NCBI RefSeq assembly: GCF_000003815.2
Contig: NC_049980.1
Span: forward strand, 19,550,348-19,614,347
Length of the DNA stretch: 64,000 nt
From: Branchiostoma floridae
Lineage: Eukaryota > Chordata > Leptocardii > Amphioxiformes > Branchiostomatidae
Direction: 5' to 3'
The notes under the pieces are model-generated. The model ran no database searches, was not told the DNA's origin, and saw only the letters and a list, made by a program, of their open reading frames with translations. Each line of letters begins with the position of its first letter. Position 1 is the first letter of the stretch. Positions 34,900-46,705 of this stretch are shown here, one piece after another. Position numbers and translations under genes: made by a program.

Positions 34900-35366
34900 A
34901 GATACCGACAACTAGTCAAGACTAGGCGATCCGTTGACGACAGCTAGGCGAGCCCAGCCCGGGCCACGATAGCATTACCTACCCTTGACTTAAGATGGGA
35001 CTAACATACGTGTCGTTGTATATATAGCTTGACATCGTCGTCTATTTTAGGATTTTCTTCTCCCACACGTTTTTGAGCAGCTATCTGTGCAAATCAGGAC
35101 AGTTTATGTTAGTTATAGTCCATCCAAACTCTTGAGGCTCCTCCGATCCATTGAAAAGATAACCTACGAAGTACTGTATCGCTGCAAAACTTTCGCGCTA
35201 TCGCGCCAGCACTGGCAAGGTTTCAGAACCTTCAATCCATTTCATTCTGAAAACAACTCACCACCAGCAGAAATGTGCCGAGTAGTTCAGCCAGCGCCGC
35301 CCGGAATACGAACCTCCTCACCCGAAGAGCGCCTACAACTCGCTCCGTCCACGATGGTTTACCCAT
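28874..35366 (-). CDS. Aquaglyceroporin (AQP3/7/9/10 class)
   Basis: Six minus-strand exons: 35262-35366, 31980-32106, 31556-31693, 30141-30259, 29465-29682 and 28874-29090, joined in frame to 307 residues (family usually about 290-340). Both pore signatures are intact: [10 protein letters not shown] (NPA at 82-84) and [13 protein letters not shown] (NPA at 214-216). The Asp after NPAR marks the glycerol-conducting branch, as in GlpF and AQP3. [14 protein letters not shown] is the sixth membrane segment. By eye, the selectivity-filter positions carry Tyr (TM2), Tyr (loop E) and Arg, similar to AQP3. It should move glycerol, water and perhaps urea across the plasma membrane. The start [10 protein letters not shown] was chosen because it gives a family-like N-terminus; the frame stays open upstream to 35513, so a longer N-terminus is possible. 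The acidic C-tail (PEEEDDEP) is cytosolic. Confidence 0.93.
29701..29960. repeat. Pentanucleotide microsatellite with changing unit
   Basis: A continuous 5-bp-period array whose unit shifts in blocks: TACAT, then CACGT, then CACAT (with some GACAT), then TACAT, then TATAT. It lies in an aquaglyceroporin intron. Open frames across it are artefacts. Confidence 0.95.
30381..31244. mobile_element. 864-bp TIR element in aquaglyceroporin intron
   Basis: Ends are inverted repeats of 27 bp with one mismatch (CTCGTTCTCATT then AAATGTCGAAAATG on the left; the reverse complement at 31216-31242). AGGCA flanks both ends (30376-30380 and 31245-31249), a likely 5-bp target duplication. Inside, TGTAACAAACGTTACC occurs at least twice, with a variant fused into a palindrome AACGTTACCGGTAACGTT near 31055. 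No transposase frame is present. A neighbouring direct repeat shows the empty site. Confidence 0.82.
31250..31465. repeat. Tandem duplication carrying the empty site
   Basis: 31250-31335 and about 31379-31465 are direct copies (TTAGATTTAGTAC..AACACCG ... CAAAATAACCGAGGCAATTG). The second copy is preceded by TCTTCATTTTCACAATCGTA, matching 30355-30377 (TCTTCATTTGCATATTCGTA), which is now separated from the first copy by the inserted 864-bp element. Confidence 0.8.
32265..32296 (+). other. G-rich tract, potential G-quadruplex
   Basis: Runs of four to eight G separated by single T occur (GGGGGGTGGGGGTGG then GGGGGGTGGGGGTGG). It lies on the non-template side of an aquaglyceroporin intron. Structure is predicted only from the pattern. 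Confidence 0.7.
33590..34371 (+). repeat. Octamer-containing interspersed repeat, copy
   Basis: Same family as 14185-15960: AACTCGAGAATG...GGATGGATTG, then ACTAGATTTTGGC, followed by several TTATGCAAAT and ATTTGCATGAATTAT blocks near 33914, 34022 and 34151, ending near GTGGAACTCTAGG. It lies in aquaglyceroporin intron 1. The left hairpin is not intact here. Confidence 0.5.
34862..34899. repeat. (GAT)n microsatellite
   Basis: About twelve GAT units in aquaglyceroporin intron 1. Confidence 0.9.
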
Positions 35367-38359
35367 GATGTTCTTTCTACCTTCTATAGTTCGCGTTGAC
35401 TTTGCTGATGTTTTGTTCCAAGTCTTTACAGTTGGTATTTTTCCTGTCAAAGCTCTGACACGCAGTCCGGTGAAAGGGCAGAAAGGGGGAGTTGTCTGGT
35501 TAATGTTTAACATAATGTCAAGGAGTTTCCGTCAAACTCAAACAGAAGGTTGTGATTAGTTACGTGATGGGAGACTTGGGAGAGGCAAGGGCGATTACAT
35601 TTTGCAGTTTTGGGGGGCGAGTAGGCCTGAATGATGACATCAACAAAAATGTTCTAAATCTGTACGGTCGGGTGTGCGCATGCATGTCGTATTTCTTGAC
35701 TTTCTTGACCTTGCCCCAAAATCTATGCTGCGTCCCCTGTCGACTAATTTTGTTATTGACAGTCATCAGTAACTTATTAGAATATATGAAATGATATGGC
35801 GAGTTTTGAAATATCTTGTATTAAAGCCTTGGCCTATGGAAAAGCTACTAGCTGTGACTGGTGCTGAAGCCGGTTGTTAACTCGTTTATTTGTGAACTTG
35901 TACAAAAGCTGAAGAGCGACTGTTTTAACCGCGGAAGAGCAATGCTATATTGGTAAATGGGAGTAGTTATGTTTGGTATGAAGATAGCTAAGAGAATCTA
36001 TAATGATTGACATATAGTAAGATGCTAATCATTGAAAGCAGGGTCTAATATCTTGATTATGATTTGATGAAATTGTATAAAATTGTTTCCAAAATCTCTC
36101 CAGTTCCTTGAGTTTTATTGTGTATTTTATTACATGGATGTCTAACAGCCATCAACGTTCCATGATAGGACTTTCAAACATGTATTGTAGTATGTCACTG
36201 GAAAATGGGATTATCGATAAGGGTCATTTGCAAACGAAGACTTAATCTGACTGATTTATGAGAAAATGCTATAAAATTATGATTATACCATATTATCATA
36301 TAGCCAGGGGACGTGGACCAGTCAGAAGGCCCCATATCATGCTAGTTATGACGCCGTAACAGACGGAAAATCATCAACAGCCGTACATGAATCGTTTCAG
36401 TAATGCACACGTGCATTAATGACTTTTGAAAGTTTGAACCAATCAAAAGGGACAAGAGACATTGCAGGGGGTGGTGGCTCCTTCTATCAACATCGATAGC
36501 GCGTTTCTTTCTTCAGAGAAAAACTTTACCGTCTTTAAATAACACAAATAAACGTAAAATATATGAAAAGATAAAATTTATTTTAATTTAAGTCGAACAT
36601 AAACAGAACGACCGAAAACAGAATGTTTCACACCCGGCCCCCACTGACTGTAAGTGGAACAATCCACAATATGACAGCCATATTTTTCACGCTTCGCCCT
36701 CCATGTTACAACTCCGTACCGAAATTCTGCAGCAGTTTTACAACCAAAAATCTCAGAGGCAGATTAGAGTTATTGATCGAGTGACGGGAATCTTGGGGAG
36801 ACACACAGGAACCAGCGGAAGTTGAATACCAGGGGAGAACCTGTGGCGGCAAAGGAAAACAGAAAGCGATCCCAACAAGTTTATCTTGAGGATGCCTTTG
36901 TTATCATAGCGAATCGGCTTTGCTGCTAAGCTGCATTAGTGGTTCGTTTGTTTCTAGAAATACTTTGCAATTCTGTAACTTGTTGAATTATTGTTTTAGT
37001 TTTGTAAAACCTTGCGACAGAAATACAGTTATGTACATACACAGTTCAAATTCGACAAATGAAGTATTCCGTTATATAATATAAATTAAAATTAACACAG
37101 ACGTCAGAGTATGTCTTTGATCTGAGAAGTCAAGTTGTTACCTACAATTCTCATGGATATGTACGACATAGTATGGAACATATATGACATATTATCGAAT
37201 AAAGGACGTATATGTTGTAACAAGGAATTTGTCTCTTTTGTATGGGTCAGTTTGGATGGACCAGGATGGGCTTTATGATAATAGCGTTAATGACCCGACT
37301 GTTCCTCGGTGTATATGGTGTCATAACGCCTGGTCCTTTGCTATAACTACCGAATAAAACCACCGAGTGCGGGTCATTAACCTTTAATTATCATATAGCT
37401 GCGGACCAATCAGAAGGCCCCATTCCATGTTGGTTATGACGCCGCAACACATAGATTCCGGCCGGCCCAGTGTGTATCGATCGCTCCTTCTGATTGGTCA
37501 GATTTTGTATCCGTGGAAATTTTGGCTTCAAAATGCAATATGTAATCTCCCTATGTACCAAAGAACAAATGTGAATTTCTAGAAATTCTACAAAGGAATT
37601 CACACGTATAGTACCAAGGGATCTATGCGTCATACAGGAGTTTGCAAGTTTTGTAGGCTATATGATAATAATGTTAATGACCCGCCTGTTCCTCGGTGTA
37701 TATGATGTGAATGCTTTAATTTTTTGCTCACTCGGTGGTTTCATTCGGTGGTTATAGCAAAGGACCAAGCACACCATATACACCTCGGCCATGTCGGGGT
37801 TGATCATTAACCCTCAATTGGTAAATGGCGGGGATTCGATACTTGCATCAGTCGTTATGGTCAATAATATTGTATGGTGAAGGTCGTGGAACTCTAGAAT
37901 CTAATGAACTATATGTCGATGCCGTAGACTGCGATTACCTATGATAGTCCAATGGTTTTATTTTTCCACACTCTTAGTGACATGGAAGCTTTGGCAAGCA
38001 CACATAATTCGTGGAGTGAATTGCGCACTTACATTAAACGTGAAGTTTACACGGCTTTGCTATGTGTGCTACAAGAGAGACATGCTATATGTGCGAAGAC
38101 ACTTGAAAAACACTCAGACTGAACCAGGTCTATTTGGCGATTATCAATAGCAACATATTATCGTATTCATTCATGTATTTACATACGCATGTGCGTTCTT
38201 TGTTACAGTTGATCGGTAGCTAGTTCGACTTCACCCCACGCTACGACGAACAAACATACATGTTAGTTTACTCTTGGTACTTTAGACTTTTCCAAACTTA
38301 AACACAATATTCACAAGGAAGGAAGAAGTTGACCGACGCTGTAGCAACTTGTTGTTGAT
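35367..38359. other. Intergenic spacer with foldback repeats
   Basis: The aquaglyceroporin promoter should start here (minus strand), and the promoter of the TSP1/EGF gene at the right end. The middle holds related repeats: ATATAGC..GGACCA(A/G)TCAGAAGGCCCCAT occurs at about 36297-36365 and 37393-37450, and the inverted-repeat cluster at 37265-37815. No gene is supported. Confidence 0.5.
37265..37815. repeat. Cluster of foldback elements
   Basis: TTAATGACCCG...CGGTGTATATG and its inverted partner ACCACCGAGTGCGGGTCATTAA bracket 37288-37382. The same blocks recur at 37672-37815 in inverted arrangement (CTCGGTGGTTTCATTCGGTGG). A longer inverted pair AATTATCATATAGC / GCTATATGATAATAA joins the two. 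This looks like an inverted duplication of a small foldback element. Confidence 0.65.
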
Positions 38360-41300
38360 ATGGAGCGATTTTTGCTGTTTCTGCTTTTGTTGGCGACTAT
38401 GTTCAACAGCTCCATCCAAGGAGGTATGTAGGACCTTCATGTAGGCTAACGTTGTATCATCACAGGCTTCAACTGATTACTGAACAGCAAAAACGCTCGT
38501 TAATATGCTTCATCTGCTATATCTGCATCTTTGAACACTTACAGGGCGTTGTTTGAACATTCTCTTATTAATGGCATTCTAAGATACCACTGAATCATTT
38601 TCTGATGGTAGAGGAGCATGGGATGCTAAGATAACGTTATCTTTAGTGCTACATTGTCCTCGTCTGTCCAAAAGCAAATAGCAAAATGTGACGTCGGCTT
38701 AAAAGTGAACTTCCACAAAAAAGCATAACATCTAATTTCTTGAACTGCACTCTCATTTGGTAATAGTATCTGAGACTGAGATGGGTTCGCGTTTCACAAG
38801 ATCTACCTAATTGCGTCATAGCTTTATACCTGCTATCAGTGCGTGCTTCGTGGCACGTTTGTATGTGGATGGACAGCATAACTTTCAAAAAGCCTTGAGG
38901 GATTGTATTGATATCTGATATGTGATTAGGTCTTCATGAGACCTTGAAACGATAAGATTTTGCGCCCCCTAAAAAATTCAGATTTGATTTCTGGAGTTCT
39001 GGACATGCTACGGTCGTGATTCTTTAATGGTAGATTGGCCTTGGGGCAGAGAGTAAGTGGTGTAGATTTGGGAATTGGGCCCCTTGTGTGTAATTGTAGG
39101 AGCTTTATTAGTTTCAGATTTTGAAGGAGAATAACTAAAAAATGGATAGATGAATCATCATGGTCTATGATATGCGGATAGCTTAAGTAATTCTTGATAT
39201 GATTGCATAGCAATTCTGTTAATTGAGAACCTAATTTGCACAATTAATGGAGAAATTTCATATACCCGCTCCATTAAATGATATGACTATTTGAACATGG
39301 ACAATAGACAAGTACATTTTTTTTACAAATGATTCAATCAATGAATAACTAACATGAGAACATTTCAATCAACCTCTGGGGTCAGATACCTGCACCTACC
39401 ACAGCTGTATTATGTTTGTGTCTGTCAACGTGCTAAGATTAGGCTTCATTCTGCCAATTAACCCCCTTGGTCAGATCCATGCACAGCGCGCGCAATAGCA
39501 GGTCTAGCAGGACTACCAGAACCGTGCTGAGAGTATTGTACACCCACCGGTAGGGCTGTTTTAATTCTTAAAGGACATATTGGGTGTCTTTTGGGGCAAT
39601 ATCATAAAGGTTAATACAGTTGAGCGAAGGCATGTTTGAAGCGGAAAGGGCAATGGGGCTTCGGCGGGAACTCTTTAGGTTTTTTGGGTTCTTTTTTTCA
39701 AAATTTAGTTTTGAGATCAAAAAGTGCATTGGACTGCAGCGGATTCAGAACTAGAACGTTTCACTCAAGTCCTTGGTTTCAAGTTAAATAAACATCAGAC
39801 AGGTGTTTTAACAATATCTTTTTTTTATTATCTAGTGAAGTTACCTTGACAGCTTAATCAATTTTGAGAAACATTGGGGTTTGTGATTTTGCTTATCTCA
39901 TACACACAACTCTAAAAGCAGCCAAACGTAATACCTAAATATAAACTTGAACTATGAGCTCGATGTTATTGACAATGGTCCGAGCTTTTTGGCGATACCT
40001 TAGAGGCAGAGCTTTCTTCACAAGATCCAAAACAGTAAGGAGACTTATTTTTGGTCACTCATATCTGCACTGATACTCAACAGTTCGTCGTTTTACATAT
40101 TATTGGAAAACGAGAAGTGTCACTTGACGATACTTTTGTCCATATATATTGAGACGATTATAGGCACTGAATATGGGACTGGGCCGTAAAAAGCGAAGTT
40201 CCCACATAGTGTTTGGCATTGGCAGGGACAGCTAGCTTCCGGCGTATGAGAAAATAATTTGAGCACGATTACAACTGGTTCTTTGTTGTGTGTGATACAG
40301 ATAATGTATTGGGGTCATTGTGGTGAGCAGAATTGTCGTTTGGAGTTGTCATTGGAAGTTTTGTGACATATATCTAATGAATAAAGTTGTTATTCTTTTT
40401 CTTAATAAAACCATGATTAAGTCAGTTTCTAGTCACAAGCATATTGGGGTTATTTTTAGCTCCAATATGTCTTGACATCAACACATTGAAAGCATTGTCA
40501 CCAAAGCCTCTAAAAGTGTCCAATTATTTAGTGTTTTAAAATTCAAATTATCCCGTCAGGTTCTAGAAAAAATATACAAGTCCTTTATACGTTCATTGTT
40601 AGAATATGCTGACATTGTTTGGCACGGGTGCACAATTGAGGAATCAAATCTCGTCGAAAGAATTCAGTATCACTGCTCCCTCATTGTAACCGGTGCAATA
40701 AAAGGGTCATCATATTCTGCCACTCGTAAAGAACTCGACTGGGAGTCATTGTCCGACAGGCGTCATATTCACCGCCTATTACTATTTCACAATATTGTTA
40801 ACGGACTGACTCGTGAATACCTTACCACTTTACTTCCTTATGCAATTACGGTGATATGTAATTATGATTTGAGAAACAGCAGAAACTTGAGACCTATTAA
40901 ATTTTCGACTGACCGCTTTGGAAAGTCCTTTACTCCATATTCCATCACTGCTTGGAACAACTTGGACTTAACTCTTCGTGCACTCGATTTCTCGAAATTT
41001 CGAGAACATCTTTTTAAAACGATACGCCCTCCCAAAATCAGCCATTTCAGCTTCGGGTCTCGACACTCTTGCATTCTCATTTCACGACTTCGTATGGGCA
41101 CCTGCAGCTTGAATTATAGTCTTTTCACGCGGGGTCTTGTGTCAAGCCCAGCCTGCAGCTGTGGGTGTCCATTCGAAACTATTTCACACTACCTTTTGCA
41201 CTGCCCTACCTATGATTACCAGCGCTCAGTTCTCATCGGCAAACTCTCTGGGTTACTTGTACATATACTTGATTTCCACAGTCTTGCAAATAATGCCAAA

Positions 41301-44300
41301 GAAATGTTGATTTTACAAGGTAGTTCTTTCTGCTCCTTCAATGTCAATTGCAGAATTATAGAAGCAACACATGCGTACATTGCAACAACAAATCGTTTTT
41401 AGATTCAAGTATAATTCTTTGTTTTTGTTTTCTACTCCAGTAAGGGAGATCGACTCACGCACACTGTTCATACATATGTAATTATCTATTTATTATTGTC
41501 CTGTATAATTTCTTATTTTCAATTCTTGTATAAGTGGCGGCGTTAATATAAGTTGAATGTAACTTGAGTCCGCCGTCACTTAGTCCTCGTCCGTTTATTT
41601 GTATTCTTACACGTATTTCAATAAAGAAAGAAAAAAAAAAGTTGTTATTGTTACAGGTTGCCCGACAGTCCGTATTTCCGGGTATATCTACTCCACGCGC
41701 CAGTCTTCATGGGTGACAACCTACACCATGAACAGACAGCTTCACGATGATCGCCCGGTGTACAGATCCTCAGGTGGAAACTACCTGTACTTCGATCGAT
41801 CAGACATCACTTGGAATGTCGGTCGTCGTGTGGGGAGTCAAGTAGTGGGGCTGTACGTGGTCGACTTCAGCACGTATGCAGACAGCATATCCGGGACCTG
41901 GTATCAGGCCTTCTCCTATGGCCTCGGTCACATTCCGAACCGTTATATAAGAGCCAGTTGCGACAGTAGGTATCACGTTTTCTTGTTTTTTTTGGCACCC
42001 TGTGACGCCCTCAATTTGAAAAAAAAAAACAGATATAAGAAATCAGCCAAACATTAGAGAAAAACATGACTAAAAGACATACATTTGAACCTACCAAAGA
42101 ATATCATATGATTCTAAGCGATTTACAAATGTAACGTTATATGCTTATAGCCTATCAAAATTCAGGCATGTGATGGGGGATTGATGCCGATCTTTTCTCC
42201 TGTGACCATACCCTAGCTTTGTTTGCGACATTTCCTAAAAATAACACTACGCCAACTTTCATAGTTCTGAGGTCTTCTGACAGTTATCCTTATAAGGTTC
42301 CGGTTCGGAATCCCTAAGAATAAGACGCAAATCAGAGGTTGTCTGCATAGTTTTGGCTCTAGATTTTTCGGCTATCGCTTTAGAAGTCTATAATCTTTTA
42401 TACTTCTCCAAATGCTTGTTGTTCGTAGCGTTTTATGGTGTCGGAGATTTGATCGTGCGGCGAACACTTCCTGGTATTAATAGTGCGCGCGATAGCGGTA
42501 AAGCGTTTCGTCGCCTGATTACCCAGATCGTGCGTTCTATGTGCGTTTTGGGTGTTTTAGCGCCATCGGAGCTCGCGGAAAACGTATCGGATAACTTTCT
42601 TTTTCATTTTTACTCAGTATACAGAAGAAATCTTGACCTTCATTGCCATATCAGTCATTATCCCAGGAAAACTCATTTTTTTCCGTGTAGCGGCCTGTAA
42701 AAAATGGCCCCAAATTAGCAATTTTTGGATGAAAAGCTTATATTTTTGATGTTTTTTACCAAAAATAACATTTCTACAGAAAATGTCCAATGAGTCTGTC
42801 GGTCAGCGACAACACACACTTTTTTTATCGGAAACATTGAATTATCCGAAAAACGATGTTTTGAGAAGCGCTAGTGCTTTTCTCAGAGACAGTCAAATCG
42901 GCCCCAAATCCTAAAAAAAACTCCGAACCGGAACCTAAAACTAAGGACGTTGTATAAACAGAAAACAAGGAAAATCTACTACAGTAATTGTAGCAGCCGA
43001 AATCCCCGAGATATGCACGGTTCGCATATCCATGTGTTCAACACATTCTTGGGAAATCCTGGATACCATTTTATAAAAGTACATGGTGGAATCACATGAA
43101 TTGACATTACACACTATTTTTTTTAAAATACAGATCCAAGTGCAAGAGTCAACGGACAATGGTCCAATTGGGGTAGCTGGTCCTCGTGCACGAGATACTG
43201 CATCTGTGGCAACGAAACCTGCGTGGCGGAGACTGTCACCCGACATCGCCGATGTATCACTCCGCCTCCCCGGAACGGCGGCCGAACCTGCACAGGGAGC
43301 TCCTCGAGCACGCGGGATTGTGACTGTCGGGGTGAGAAGCATCATACTAGCGTGATGGATCATTATAAGCTACCGGTAGATAGCTACCGGTACGAAGATA
43401 CCGGTACAATAGTCTAGCGGTAGAGTGCACTGATCGATTAATAAATAAATAGAGAAATACAAATGATCACAACGCTTCTCCATCCACGAGTCTAGCATTG
43501 CATTCGGAGGGTCACGGGTTCAGAACCGAGTCATGTGCCAATAAGGTCTCATTACACAATTTCGCCGTCCCATAGGAATACAGCATAAATATCACACAAC
43601 TTCTATGCCCGCAAATCCAATTGAAAAACAGTATTTTGGGAGATTTTGACGACGCCTCAGGGGAGTCGTCAAGTGGTATATATTGCATTCAGTCTGCAAA
43701 AATTCTAGGAATTGCACAGGCATTTCCACAGGAATGCAGTATGCTGGGTATGCAAGCCCTCCCCCCAAATCTGTTCCAGATGTATCTCTGGTATGCAATG
43801 GTGGAATGTAGGTCACATTTGCTCCCTGGAGGATTGTCCTTTGAAACTAGACAGGGGACTCTGCACAATGGATCACGTTGTCTTGGTTGTTATGTTATGT
43901 TATGAAGGATACATTTTCTTTCCTAGAGCTTGTTTCAGGCATACGCACAGGCAGACAGGAAATACTTCTGTAGTGCTTAGCTGTAGGTTAGATCACTGGT
44001 AGACCATTGTGCTGTACCGGGGATAGTACATTTCTGCTGGCTGTAGGTTTATGTTACAGGTGGGATAGTATATTGTGCCAGGGATAGTGCGACAGGGAAG
44101 TTCCAGTCTATTTCTGATTTGAGCTTTATTGTTGTACCCTCAATCGTCGTCATGGCAATAATACATTTTTATTGCCAGTCTTGTTTTGCTTTCTATTGCA
44201 AGTGCACTAGTTCGTTGGGCAATAAAAAAAAGTGACACCCAAATCTAGCCGACTCAACTATAGTTATCGGATTTCAAACTGCGAGTACCTGATAGCCGCC

Positions 44301-46705
44301 CGAGGGCCTTTTGGGCAGAGAAAGGCCTGGTCGCAGCACTCTGACAGGAACTCTGTCAAAGCTAAAGGCTCTGTTAACATCTTAGGTGGCTTCACCTTTG
44401 ACATATTACCCAGAATTACTCTCGCCCGCGCATGCGTAGTCGAATCTGCAAAAGGGCTTAAAATGGTATATTGATTTATTTGCTTAACACTTGTTACTTT
44501 CGAGAAAGTATGGTAACGTTAGCTGAACACATACCAATATCAGTAGACTAGAGCACATGGACAACTCACCCCTTGCTTTAATTGGAAATAATCTATTTAT
44601 ATATCGCTACAAGCGGTAGCCGAGATTAATAAAATGCCCCTGCAAACGTCATGCACATCAATCGAATTCATTTTTGCAGATATTGACGAGTGTTTGGACG
44701 ACGCGCTCAACAACTGCGACCTGGACAACGGCGGTTCGTGTGTGAATACGCAAGGATCGTTCCACTGCGCATGTGACGATGGGTACAACCTACAGGCGGA
44801 TAGGAGGACTTGCCAAGGTCAGTTATTTGTTGGAAGTATATCTTTAAATGTACTTTGAATGTCAGTGAAATATGGCCGTAATAACGTAAAATGTTTATTT
44901 TCTATCATTATCATTTTTACATTTTCATTCTGATCCTATTGAATTTCCTTTCATCTGTTTGTAGACATTGATGAATGTGTAGATAACAGCACATGTGTGA
45001 ACGGCGTGTGTACAAACTCTGTCGGGAGCTACAACTGTACCTGCAACACGGGTTACATGAAGAACCCGACGGCCACACAGACCTGTGAAGGTCAGATACA
45101 ATAACAATGTTCCATCATGTTCACCCCGATAAATGAACTATGAAATAGATAAAATGATCATAATGTTTCTACAATTGAACGTTGCGATGATCCAAGAATG
45201 AGTCTTTTTTTATTTACTTTATATATTTTTCATTCTCTTCTGAAACTTTTCACTTCTTTGAGGGTGAACTGAACTGAACATAGGAGTTCATTGTTTTTTT
45301 CTACTTCCTTTTAACGGAACCACTGCAGCAATCACAATGGTTAAGGAAGACGAATGAGGTGGGGTGACAACTATCCATTATTCAAGACATGAACTGGCCT
45401 TAGCTTAGCACAAGTAAATATCTTAGTAAAACTTTTAAAAGAATGAGTATTTGAATTACATTTATTGACCTTGATGATTATCCTTCTTGTTCCGTATGCA
45501 GATATTGACGAGTGTGCAGATAGTAGTACGTGTGTGAACGGCAGGTGTACAAATGTTCCAGGGAACTACACATGTACCTGCAACACTGGTTACAGGATGA
45601 ATCCGACCACTCAGAGCTGTGAAGGTGAGATATAATTAATGCACAACTAATCAATTGTCGTGGTTACTCCGGAAGGTAAATATATTGCAAAAAAATCACT
45701 TACCAACCAATTGCGTGATGACACTCAATTCCTCATTCAGATCCTTCTTCTTCAAATCAAACACATCTTGTATAGAGTTTTTTGCCTTTACATGTGATAT
45801 TTTGGCGATGATTTGTCGTTCGGTCAGGCGAGAACTAATATGGTTTGGCAGATCTGGTTTTTAAGTGATTTTCCAAAGAAATAAAATGTGATAAAGCGGC
45901 ACATAGCCGAACGAATGTTGGCCGTGTAGGCTCTTGCAAGTATGTTTCAATACGTCGTACCAAGTTTAAAGTCACTCACTTGTCTGAACTACTAGTATGT
46001 GTAGAAATTGACTTTTTGACTATTTTACCCTTATACATACATGTAGAGGCTATGTTGCATTAGAGAAATAACAATACCAAGCAGGACCGATTGCTCTTGT
46101 GTGGATTGTTGTTTATTCTGATGATTTCTATTGCTATGCAATGGTCTATACAAGTCTATACAAAATGGTTCAGGTACAGTTACAGATAGTTACAGAAATA
46201 CGGCTATACTACAATGTCTACACTGCTACCACTACAAGAGAACTACACAACGTTTCTACCAACTTCTTGATCATGGTTCAAATCTGGCTCCAACCCTAAC
46301 TGCTCTCAGATCATCAGCTAGTCTACCATTGGCTCCTGTATCCAAGCAACATCCTTAAATGGCTTTGTCACGCGACTAATGTCGGAATACGATGCGATTC
46401 TGGTTACCTAAGGCACATCCACATATAATTTACATAAAATGCGCTATCTATATCATATCTATGGTGCCTAGTCCATCATGGCTGTTACATATGCTTCTGT
46501 GGTGCTTGAAATGTTAGATGGCTTATACTCTGGTATGGCTACTCATTGTCTTTCAGGACTGTCCATGGGCATCGGAGCGATCGTTGGCATCTCTCTGGGG
46601 GCTGCTGCGGCTGTGCTGTTCACTGCAGCCGGTTTATACTGCTGTTGCTGTAAGAAGAGTGGAGGCTGTAGCGACTGCGGAACATACCCGGCCTGCCAAC
46701 GGTGA
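38360..46705 (+). CDS. Single-pass membrane protein: signal peptide, novel module, TSP1, 3x EGF-CA, TM
   Basis: Seven exons, all phase-1 junctions: 38360-38423, 41657-41965, 43134-43331, 44680-44817, 44965-45090, 45502-45624 and 46557-46705, giving 368 residues. Residues 1-21 are a signal peptide ([20 protein letters not shown]). Residues 22-124 form an extracellular module bounded by cysteines that I cannot name (VGLYVVD...[10 protein letters not shown]). A thrombospondin type-1 repeat follows (about 125-190, [10 protein letters not shown], with the WxxW C-mannosylation pattern). Three EGF domains each start DIDEC, the calcium-binding signature, and carry CxNxxxxFxCxC-type hydroxylation motifs. 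[20 protein letters not shown] and following (about 322-347) is the membrane helix; the short tail is Cys-rich. The architecture suggests an adhesion or receptor role at the cell surface; no specific orthologue was recognised. The reading frame at the C-terminus is doubtful (see findings). Confidence 0.8.
38890..39262 (+). repeat. Octamer-family repeat, diverged copy
   Basis: Resembles the 33590 copy: ATGAGACCTTGAAACGATAAGATTTTG, later GAGAGTAAGTGGTGTAGATTTGG, and CTAATTTGCACAATTAATGG. It lies in the first intron of the TSP1/EGF gene. Boundaries are approximate. Confidence 0.45.
40395..41637 (+). mobile_element. 5'-truncated non-LTR retrotransposon (LINE)
   Basis: The open frame 40476-41402 encodes the C-terminal part of a LINE reverse transcriptase [23 protein letters not shown], then [21 protein letters not shown], and a Cys/His motif [17 protein letters not shown] near the end. 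In-frame sequence continues upstream ([13 protein letters not shown]) across a TGA at 40473 in the place where such proteins usually have Trp. The catalytic domain itself is missing. The 3' end is A-rich (AATAAAGAAAGA10). A 12-bp duplication AAAGTTGTTATT flanks it (40383-40394 and 41638-41649). It is a dead copy; the clade (CR1/Jockey-like) is not resolved. Confidence 0.9.
42295..42936. mobile_element. 642-bp element with perfect 15-bp TIRs
   Basis: Starts AGGTTCCGGTTCGGA and ends with its exact reverse complement, TCCGAACCGGAACCT. No matching target duplication is obvious and no transposase is encoded; an open stretch at 42353-42700 shows no domain. It lies in intron 2 of the TSP1/EGF gene. 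Confidence 0.75.
43409..43580 (+). repeat. Possible tRNA-like SINE remnant
   Basis: TAGTCTAGCGGTAGAGTGC resembles a box A and GGGTTCAGAACCGAG a box B, but they are about 90 nt apart with an AT-rich insert between. It may be a SINE with an insertion. Confidence 0.35.
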
